Assembly (NCBI GenBank): GCA_902796705.1
Contig: CADBQF010000133.1
Coordinates: forward strand, 1 to 7,297
Reading direction: 5' to 3'
Length of the DNA: 7,297 nt
Source of the DNA: Ruminococcus flavefaciens
GTDB lineage: Bacteria; Bacillota; Clostridia; Oscillospirales; Ruminococcaceae
Shown here: piece after piece, positions 1 to 5,788 of the stretch
Position numbering within the stretch: the first letter of the stretch is position 1
Layout: every line of letters begins with the position of its first letter
Position numbers and translations under genes: made by a program
Notes under the pieces: generated by a model
Told to the model about the DNA's origin: nothing
The model's input: only the letters and a program-made list of their open reading frames with translations
Database searches by the model: none

Positions 1-49
1 ACCCCCTTCCAAAGACTTTTAACATGAAATTTCCCCTGACGGGACGCTC

Positions 50-63
50 ACGATAGCTATCGT
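50..63. repeat. Perfect 14-base palindrome inside the large inverted repeat
   Basis: ACGATAGCTATCGT reads the same on both strands. As RNA it would form a 5-bp stem with an AGCU loop; as DNA it could be a dimeric-protein site. It is the first inner arm of the three-way structure. Confidence 0.7.
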
Positions 64-67
64 TTAA

Positions 68-80
68 GGCAAGACTTGCC
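68..80. repeat. Short hairpin inside the large inverted repeat
   Basis: GGCAA, the three-base loop GAC, then TTGCC form a perfect 5-bp hairpin. It is the second inner arm. Four bases separate it from the 14-base palindrome, and one base separates it from the outer stem. Confidence 0.6.
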
Positions 81-129
81 AGAGCGTTCCGTCAGGGGAA
101 ATTTTAAGCTGAAAGTTTTAGGAAAGGGG

Positions 130-167
130 TTTGGGGAAGAACCCTTTCTCAAAAGGGTTTTCCCAAA
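130..167 (-). terminator. Hairpin downstream of the operon, possible terminator
   Basis: The core stem is eight perfect pairs, AACCCTTT (140-147) with AAAGGGTT (152-159), closed by a four-base loop. It extends outward through a G-T pair and bulges to TTTGGGG on one side and CCCAAA on the other. It lies 53 nt past the ATPase stop codon. On the minus strand the bases after the stem are a C-rich tract and then CCTTTCC, not a clean T run, so it is a weak match to a classical intrinsic terminator. It may instead be, or also be, part of the repeat at 1-130, which it abuts. Confidence 0.45.
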
Positions 168-219
168 TAAAAGGTGTAAACTAAGGTATAAGCAACGTCC
201 GGAACACCGAGGGCGGAGT

Positions 220-2781
220 TTATACTTTTCTGCTCATGTGGCAGCAGAAGTAGATAATTTGTCTGTCGGAGGCGAGGTCGGTGAGGAGTTCGGCGGCTTT
301 TTTCATGTGAACGTCGTCGAGGAAAGTGAACGGATCGTCGAGAATGAGAATAGGCTTATCGTCATGGAACATATTATCCGTGAGGGCGAGTCTGAGACAC
401 AAAGCACAGAGGCTTCTCTGACCGTCACTGAGATGACGTTCGCTGCGGTACTCACCGTTTTTCTCAAAGTATACCTGATAATTCTTATCCATGATGACTT
501 TCTCACCGAGAGTTTTTTCGAGGACATCTGTATACCGGAAGTAGCTGTTAAGCACGGGATCGGCATATTTTTTCTTCAGTTGATCTTCGGCAGAACGGAG
601 CATATCTCTTGCGGCAACGAGTATCCTGTGACGTTTGAGAGCATCGTCGAGCTGTTCGGTGAGGTCAGCGAGTTCTGCCCTGCGGTCGGGGAGGAGTTCG
701 GTTATCCTGTCGCCTGATTCAATGGAGCTGTCGAGTTTTGCGAGTTCCTGACGCTTAGCGTAGAGAGCAGCGTCCATAGCGGCGGCATCGTATTTTTCAG
801 CAGGACGGGCTTCAAGGCCACGTCTGACTCTGAAATTTTCCGCACGTTCGGCAGCGGCAGAAGCGGCGGCTTTCTGGGCATTGATAATATGGATATCATG
901 TTCAAGGCCGCTGAGTGCAGTCGGAGGATCGTCACCGAGCGAAATGCCGTATTTTCCTGTGATAGAGCGGATCTTCATGCTGTTTCCGGAGAGTGAATCT
1001 TCGAGAGTTTCGATATCGTTGCCGCAGGCACGCTTTTCGTGAACGAGAGCTTCATATCTTGCAGAAGCAACAGAGATCGCATTGAGGCTTCGCTGCATAT
1101 CGTCGCTCTCGAAGCCGTATCTTCCGAAGAAGCTGCCTATTACATCTATGAGAGTATCTTTCTTTTCGAGGAGAGCTTTCAGCTTCGGGCCGGTCACATT
1201 CTCGTCAGTTTCCATATCGTGGTATTCCTGCAAGCTTCTGCAAAAATCGGCAAATTCGATGACCACTCCGTCTCTGCCGTCATATCCGTAAGGAGCGAGG
1301 AAAGCGAGGATACGTTCTTCGCAGGCTGATATGTCGGCTCTCAGTCTGATTATTCCGGGACTGCGTGACTGTGAACGCCTTGAAGTGATATTCGCCATTC
1401 TCCTGTTGAAAAGCGTATATGTAGAGCGGAACATGAGTATAACGCCTATGATGCCCGTGAACAATCCGAACAGCATTTTTCCGGTGACGAGGAGAACTGC
1501 ACCTATGAGCATGACGAGAACGGCGATGACCACAAATAGTACAGGCGTGAGTTCATCTTCGTCTTCGGAGGAAGAATATTTTCCGCCGGAGGATATCCTG
1601 CGTTCAAGTTCAGCGTGGAGGTGTTTGCAGCGTGAAACGTCGTAGGCAGTTTCTTTCAGAGTATCGGTGTCGGGAAGACCGACGCTGAAAATGGCTTTCA
1701 GCTCCTCACGTCTGGGCGATCTGAGTCTTTCCTTAGCACTTGAAGCGGCTGTTTCGATAATGCCGATAGCCTTGATGCAGTCCTGAATGTATGAGACTTC
1801 ATCTTCGTCGGGAGGATCGCCGGCGAAAATGGTATCGAGCTTTGTGAGTTCATTCTGCTTGTCATCACCGAACGATTCACCTGAAAGGCGTGCATTTACG
1901 GCTATATTCTCACGTATGCAGTTTTTCAGCTCAGCAAGTTCCTGTTCGTCGGGATAACCCTCCGGATATTCGGCAGTCAGCTCACGCAGTTTGGAGCTTT
2001 CTGTTTCAGCGAGGTGGAGATACTCGTCATAGGTCTGCCAGTCGTTGATAAGAAGCCGCAGTTCGCCGGCTTTTTTTATGTCTTCCTCGTCCTTTTTTAT
2101 CTCAGCGGCGAGAGCGTTGCGTTTTTTGTAGTCGCTGCCGAGTTTTTCGGAGAGTTCCTCAATGCTTGCTATCTCTGAACGGAGATCACGTATCTGGTGA
2201 GTCAGACGGCTGCGGAGGTCGTTGGCGTTTTTGTCAGCCTGTATCTTCTTGCGTGCGTTGTCGAGTATCTTCACAGCCGACTCATAATTCCCGTCATCGG
2301 TGTTGTTCACGAATTCGATAAGTTTGGAGCTGATGCTGCCGGAGGACGATACATCGGCAGTTTCGGAATTTATGAACACCGTCCTTGTGAAAGTGTCAAG
2401 GTCCATGCCGGTGATTATCTCACCGATATTTCCGTCGTAGCGGTCGAACGGTTCATCATTGAGGTAGACTTTCAGGGTATCACGGGTGCGTGTGCGGCTG
2501 TCGAAAGTCCTCTCTATGCGGTAGATCTCACCGTCTTTTTCGAGAGTAAGGCTTCCGCCGAATTTTCCTCCGGCGAACGGCAGATAATGAGTCCTGTCCT
2601 CGAAGTTCCTTGCACCTTTGCGTGTGCTGTCCATTCCGTACAGAACGGATCTTATGAAAGAAGCGAGCGTGGATTTTCCTGCACCGTTCTCACGGTAGAT
2701 GCAGGTAATCCCGCTGTCGAACGAGATGTCACGGTCCGAAAGAGAACCGTAGTTTTCGATATGGCAAGATATAAGTTTCAT
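220..2781 (-). CDS. SbcC/Rad50-like AAA/ABC-type ATPase with central transmembrane hairpin (YhaN type)
   Basis: An 853-residue Rad50-like ATPase, presumably the partner of the adjacent phosphoesterase. The N-terminal half-site has the P-loop RENGAGKST (30-38) followed by ASFIRSVLYGM, then the FAGGKFGGSL and YRIERTFD strands (69-94) typical of clostridial YhaN-like proteins. Coiled-coil arms run at about 165-400 and 475-730. Between them are two hydrophobic helices (about 412-432 and 435-452) with a very short turn, flanked by an acidic stretch (SSSEDEDE) before and arginines after. No CxxC zinc hook is present. The C-terminal half-site has the signature LSDGQRS (784-790), Walker B ILILDD (811-816), D-loop FLDD (820-823) and switch H848 in FCCHM, five residues before the end. 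Family knowledge is that ATP binding closes the head dimer and gates the nuclease. B. subtilis YhaN is longer (about 960), the difference being in the arms. A ribosome binding site, AAGGGAG, lies about 12 nt upstream, inside the previous gene. I see no frameshift or truncation. Confidence 0.93.
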   Translation of the reverse strand: MKLISCHIENYGSLSDRDISFDSGITCIYRENGAGKSTLASFIRSVLYGMDSTRKGARNFEDRTHYLPFAGGKFGGSLTLEKDGEIYRIERTFDSRTRTRDTLKVYLNDEPFDRYDGNIGEIITGMDLDTFTRTVFINSETADVSSSGSISSKLIEFVNNTDDGNYESAVKILDNARKKIQADKNANDLRSRLTHQIRDLRSEIASIEELSEKLGSDYKKRNALAAEIKKDEEDIKKAGELRLLINDWQTYDEYLHLAETESSKLRELTAEYPEGYPDEQELAELKNCIRENIAVNARLSGESFGDDKQNELTKLDTIFAGDPPDEDEVSYIQDCIKAIGIIETAASSAKERLRSPRREELKAIFSVGLPDTDTLKETAYDVSRCKHLHAELERRISSGGKYSSSEDEDELTPVLFVVIAVLVMLIGAVLLVTGKMLFGLFTGIIGVILMFRSTYTLFNRRMANITSRRSQSRSPGIIRLRADISACEERILAFLAPYGYDGRDGVVIEFADFCRSLQEYHDMETDENVTGPKLKALLEKKDTLIDVIGSFFGRYGFESDDMQRSLNAISVASARYEALVHEKRACGNDIETLEDSLSGNSMKIRSITGKYGISLGDDPPTALSGLEHDIHIINAQKAAASAAAERAENFRVRRGLEARPAEKYDAAAMDAALYAKRQELAKLDSSIESGDRITELLPDRRAELADLTEQLDDALKRHRILVAARDMLRSAEDQLKKKYADPVLNSYFRYTDVLEKTLGEKVIMDKNYQVYFEKNGEYRSERHLSDGQRSLCALCLRLALTDNMFHDDKPILILDDPFTFLDDVHMKKAAELLTDLASDRQIIYFCCHMSRKV
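1426..1548 (-). other. Encoded transmembrane hairpin within the YhaN-like ATPase
   Basis: This stretch encodes residues 412-452 of the ATPase: two consecutive hydrophobic helices, TPVLFVVIAVLVML onward and MLFGLFTGIIGVILMF, separated by only about two residues (GK). By position they lie at the far end of the coiled-coil arms, where Rad50 and SbcC carry the zinc hook. The ATPase heads are therefore expected in the cytoplasm with the arm tips anchored in the membrane. Hydrophobicity is seen directly; the topology is inferred. Confidence 0.8.
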
Positions 2782-2783
2782 CA
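2779..2783 (-). promoter_or_regulatory. TGATG stop-start overlap joining phosphoesterase and ATPase genes
   Basis: The minus strand reads TGATG: the TGA stop of the phosphoesterase gene (2783-2781) shares its A with the ATG of the ATPase gene (2781-2779). The nearest purine-rich site, AAGGGAG (2800-2794), is about 12 nt upstream, longer than ideal, so re-initiation by ribosomes finishing the first gene probably contributes. Such coupling is common between subunits of one complex. Confidence 0.8.
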
Positions 2784-3842
2784 GTCAGGTTCTCTCCCTT
2801 CAAGAGCGGCAAGGCCGGCGTAGATTATCTGGTCTTTTTCGCTGTCAGTGTATTCACGGCTTTTCAGCACAGTTCTGATGAATTCTCCACGGAGAGATAC
2901 TTCGTCAGCGTACTGAGCGTAGTTTACTATCCTCGAAGTCTTGTCCCGGACGCAGATATAGTAGCAGTCGCCCCTGAGCCAGCTCGTGATATCGTTGCAG
3001 AGCATAGAGCCGCCGTATTCCGTCTGACCGGTAAGCGTCACACGAACCATATCTTCCGGAGAGCAGTTGATGCTCGCCTTGACCTTGACGAGAGCGGAAT
3101 ACGTATCATCACAGCCTGTTATATCGACCGTAACGTCTTCCACTCTGCGGAGCGAGAAGGGGACGAAAGTGATATCCATATCCCTGTCCGTATCAAGGAT
3201 AATGAAGCCCTTTTCGCCTGTCTCGTCGAAGCCTCTTCCTTCGAGGCAGCCGGGGTAGGCATATTTTCCACGCTCATCGAAATGGTCTGACGAGAATGAA
3301 TGGATATGACCGAGTGCAAGATAATCGATGTTCCTGCTCCTGAGCCTGTCAAGGCATATGCTGTCAATGCCTGCCTTATCCGAGAGCATACCGTGGAGCA
3401 TCACGATATTTTTCCTGTCTCTTCCGGGGATAAGCTGTTCATACATCGTATCAGCGTTCGCCTCTGTCATCTCAATGCCGTAGATATCGGTATCTCCGTA
3501 AGTATAGACAGACCACGAATCGGAAAAAGTCTTCAGGTTGTCCAGACCGTATTCCGTATATGATTCCTTGCGGTCGTGATTTCCTCTGAGGTAGAGAAAA
3601 TCTATTCCGGGATTGGCTTTTATGACGCTGTAGAAGAATTCCTTGTCGTGCTTTGAAGGTCTGTCGCTGTCGAACACGTCCCCGGAAAGGAGTATCACAC
3701 CGATCTCTGAGGAAACGGCAAATTCCACCATTTTCCGGAACTGGCTGCACAGTTCCGCTTTGCGTTCGTCTGATTTATCTTTCGGAAGGCGGGCTTCCAT
3801 TTTAGAACCGAGGTGTATGTCGGCACAATGTAGGATCTTCAT
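2781..3842 (-). CDS. SbcD/Mre11-like metallophosphoesterase (DNA repair exonuclease, YhaO type)
   Basis: A 353-residue calcineurin-like phosphoesterase and the nuclease half of an SbcCD/Mre11-Rad50-like pair. The metal-binding motifs are all present and in order: D8 and H10 in ADIHLGS, D55 in SGDVFD, N88-H89-D90 in RGNHDR, H150 in MLHGM, and H179/H181 in LGHIHSF. Family members hold two Mn ions and cut DNA ends or hairpins as 3'-5' exonuclease and endonuclease. The PGCLEGRGFDE segment (197-207) after the last motif is typical of the SbcD/YhaO group. About 150 residues follow as a capping and partner-binding region. B. subtilis YhaO is about 400 residues, so this is slightly short, though no motif is missing. 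The start is well supported by AGGAGG four bases upstream. The stop TGA shares its A with the ATG of the ATPase gene, which fits coupled, near-stoichiometric synthesis. I left out the symbol sbcD because the partner is YhaN-like and not a true SbcC. Confidence 0.95.
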   Translation of the reverse strand: MKILHCADIHLGSKMEARLPKDKSDERKAELCSQFRKMVEFAVSSEIGVILLSGDVFDSDRPSKHDKEFFYSVIKANPGIDFLYLRGNHDRKESYTEYGLDNLKTFSDSWSVYTYGDTDIYGIEMTEANADTMYEQLIPGRDRKNIVMLHGMLSDKAGIDSICLDRLRSRNIDYLALGHIHSFSSDHFDERGKYAYPGCLEGRGFDETGEKGFIILDTDRDMDITFVPFSLRRVEDVTVDITGCDDTYSALVKVKASINCSPEDMVRVTLTGQTEYGGSMLCNDITSWLRGDCYYICVRDKTSRIVNYAQYADEVSLRGEFIRTVLKSREYTDSEKDQIIYAGLAALEGREPD

Positions 3843-3843
3843 A

Positions 3844-3854
3844 TTTCCTCCTTT
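3844..3854 (-). promoter_or_regulatory. Strong ribosome binding site of the phosphoesterase gene
   Basis: On the minus strand this reads AAAGGAGGAAA, with the AGGAGG core at 3852-3847, four bases before the ATG. It is the best Shine-Dalgarno site in the window and fixes the start at 3842. It lies in the 23-nt gap after the unknown protein's stop codon. Confidence 0.85.
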
Positions 3855-3865
3855 AAAGTGTCGTA

Positions 3866-5770
3866 TCAGGTGTTCTGTCTGACTGTAGCAAGGTGATCGG
3901 GCATATGACCGATGATAATTTTTCCGAGTTCCCCGTCCCAGCAGAAATATACCCTTATGAGCATACGAGGGTTGACACCGTGCTTGATGTGCATATCCAT
4001 GAGATATTTCTTTCCGTTGTATGAATAGAGATAATCGTCACGGCGTACACGGAGGGCTTCCTTGCCGCAGCTTCCGGCTTCCCAGCTATTGAGCTGAGCG
4101 TAGAGCGAGAGTTCGTCAGCCGTTATTTTTCCCATGAGGTAGCGTGCGTAAGCGTCAAGGTAGACGATGCCGTCGCAGAGTATGCCCGGTTCGAGAGTTC
4201 CGTCATATTTCCGCATACTGGCTCTTGCGGAGGGCGAAACGGCGATAGTATCGGGGAAAGTCTCATCTATCCAGCCGCATATCTCGTCCGGGTGAGTCGG
4301 GAACGAAGCTGCTGCGGCTGCCTGCTTTGCATAGAACGAAGCGAGAGCGGCAGTCTTTTTGAGGAGCTTGTCCTTTGTCTCAAGTTCTTCCGTTTTGTTC
4401 CTGACGAGGATATCGAGAGCTTCTGCACGGTCTTCGGCAGAGCGGAGTTTTTTCTGAACAGCACGCAGTTCGCCGGAGATATTCTGCATATCGGTGTTCT
4501 GCTGGCTGTACTCACGCACCTGCTTTTTGAGTTCGGCATTTTCGAGGCGTGACAATTCGAGCTGTTCACCGAGGGAAAGGTTCTCGCTCTGTTTTCCGGA
4601 GAGGTCGAGGAGCCTTGCATCTGTATTGAAAACGATATCGCCGTATGAATACGAACGCCTTTTGGTTAGCTGTTTTATAATGGATTTTATCTGCTTGTAG
4701 AAGCCGTCCATGTCAGAGAGCGAATCCTTCACGGAATATTTTTCAGGTTCGCCGGTGCTGTTGAAGATAAGCACATCTCCGCCGGAGACATCACAGCCGA
4801 GTTTATTCTTTATCAGCCGGAAAGCCGGTTCTTCCGCAAAGCAGACAAGAGCGAATCCCTTGACGGACGAAGCGAGCCTTTTGTAGTCAAGGTCGGGGAG
4901 TTTCTTTCTCTCCGGAGCGGCAGGAGGGATATCCGGGGCAGGGGCGGTTTTTTTCTTCGGCTTTTTGTCATTTCCGCCGAGGTCGATGCTCTCTATGCCG
5001 GAATTTGAGAAGTCGATGCTGAAGCTGTTTCCTGCTCCGGAAGAAAAGCCTGATCTCACATTGAATCCCGTAACGTCCGGGATACGGATATTATCGAGCT
5101 TTGGAACATTTTCTTCAAAGCCTGTCTCTGCGATGAGGACGACGGGCAGGCTGTCTTTTTCGCTGCCGGAGAAGGCTGCCATACGCTCAACGCTGCTTTT
5201 TCCGGAAACAACGAGCGGAGTGCCGTCGATACGCATACCGTTTATCTCGAATCCCGTATCAGGGTTCTCCATGATAGCCTTTACGACAGTAGGGCGGAAC
5301 ACTTCACACGGAGCGTCAGAATCGGCAGGTTCTGAGCAGAGCGTCCTGAATCCGGCGGATACTCCGTCTTTTCTCTTCCTGAAAGAGATATCCGTCTCGA
5401 ATATCCTTCCCTGAACGGCACGTCTTTCGTTGGGAGTGCCGATATTGGCACCCATATCCGGTTCGGAGAGGTGGAACGACCATACGCCCTCTTTCGGGAT
5501 ATATGTCACATCGACAGTGAGTCCCATGCTGAAACTGAACGAATGGAGCTGTGATATGTCATAGCTCATATGATCTTCCGGCTCCGGGGCGATGATATCT
5601 TCCGGCAGGGAATCGAAGCTTTTCAGCCTTGATCTCAGCCATTTGAGCGTTTCAAGCACGCATATGACGAAAGTTCTTTCAGTGCCGACGGCAGATGTGA
5701 CGGCATCGGCTCTGAACTGATATGTAGGGTAAGTCTTTATCGGGTTCAGACGGGTGGTCATGTATTCCAT
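3866..5770 (-). CDS. Uncharacterised 634-residue protein with coiled coil and conserved-looking C-terminal domain
   Basis: I do not recognise this protein as a whole. Residues 1 to about 260 look like a mixed alpha/beta globular region with no motif I can name. Residues 268-292 form a Lys/Pro/Ala-rich linker. About 293-395 is a second globular part, and about 400-470 is a charged heptad-like stretch predicted as coiled coil (LELSRLENAELKKQ onward). An Ala-rich segment follows (474-489). The C-terminal part (about 495-634) ends with HIKHG (594-598), IRVYFCWD (605-612) and IIIGHMPDHL (618-627). This resembles a C-terminal module I recall from other uncharacterised bacterial proteins, possibly of RelE-like fold; that is unverified recollection. 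No signal peptide, membrane helix, Walker motif or clear nuclease motif is visible, so it should be cytoplasmic. The start at 5770 is favoured by AAAGGAAG 9 nt upstream; Met4 would sit too far from it. It is 18 nt after the helicase and 23 nt before the phosphoesterase, so it probably works with one or both. Confidence 0.9.
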   Translation of the reverse strand: MEYMTTRLNPIKTYPTYQFRADAVTSAVGTERTFVICVLETLKWLRSRLKSFDSLPEDIIAPEPEDHMSYDISQLHSFSFSMGLTVDVTYIPKEGVWSFHLSEPDMGANIGTPNERRAVQGRIFETDISFRKRKDGVSAGFRTLCSEPADSDAPCEVFRPTVVKAIMENPDTGFEINGMRIDGTPLVVSGKSSVERMAAFSGSEKDSLPVVLIAETGFEENVPKLDNIRIPDVTGFNVRSGFSSGAGNSFSIDFSNSGIESIDLGGNDKKPKKKTAPAPDIPPAAPERKKLPDLDYKRLASSVKGFALVCFAEEPAFRLIKNKLGCDVSGGDVLIFNSTGEPEKYSVKDSLSDMDGFYKQIKSIIKQLTKRRSYSYGDIVFNTDARLLDLSGKQSENLSLGEQLELSRLENAELKKQVREYSQQNTDMQNISGELRAVQKKLRSAEDRAEALDILVRNKTEELETKDKLLKKTAALASFYAKQAAAAASFPTHPDEICGWIDETFPDTIAVSPSARASMRKYDGTLEPGILCDGIVYLDAYARYLMGKITADELSLYAQLNSWEAGSCGKEALRVRRDDYLYSYNGKKYLMDMHIKHGVNPRMLIRVYFCWDGELGKIIIGHMPDHLATVRQNT

Positions 5771-5779
5771 AGTTTTCCA

Positions 5780-5787
5780 CTTCCTTT
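5780..5787 (-). promoter_or_regulatory. Ribosome binding site of the uncharacterised gene
   Basis: On the minus strand this reads AAAGGAAG, nine bases before the ATG at 5770. It lies in the 18-nt gap after the helicase stop codon and decides for the first Met over Met4, which would be 18 bases away. Confidence 0.7.
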
Positions 5788-5788
5788 A

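Larger units (their letters stand above)
1..130. repeat. Long imperfect inverted repeat enclosing two hairpins (three-way junction), reaching window edge
   Basis: Bases 1-49 pair with 82-130. The inner part, TGACGGGACGCTC (37-49) with GAGCGTTCCGTCA (82-94), matches at 12 of 13 positions; GGGGAAATTT (95-104) then matches perfectly, and the outer part holds with scattered mismatches (29 of 36 over 1-36 against 95-130, including that perfect run). The 32 bases inside are not a simple loop: 50-63 is a perfect 14-base palindrome and 68-80 is a 5-bp hairpin. The right arm runs straight into the 130-167 hairpin, and the left arm is cut by the window edge. No open reading frame of its own is credible. 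It could be a MITE-like non-coding mobile element, a dispersed intergenic palindrome, or a structured RNA; the sequence alone does not decide. Confidence 0.75.

Noticed and set aside
186..225. Short inverted pair GTATAA / TTATAC around the ATPase stop codon.
   Set aside because: Only six pairs, with a loop of nearly 30 bases and no T run; too weak to call a terminator or regulatory element.
76..717. Plus-strand open frame of 213 codons.
   Set aside because: It begins inside the inverted repeat and mostly mirrors the 3' end of the ATPase gene, whose motifs are unmistakable. Its protein has no recognisable domain.
2197..2823. Plus-strand open frame of 208 codons.
   Set aside because: It is antisense to the N-terminal ATPase region encoding the P-loop. 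No ribosome binding site or domain supports it.
4965..5414. Plus-strand open frame of 149 codons.
   Set aside because: It lies wholly inside the uncharacterised minus-strand gene, which has a good ribosome binding site and operon spacing; this frame has neither.
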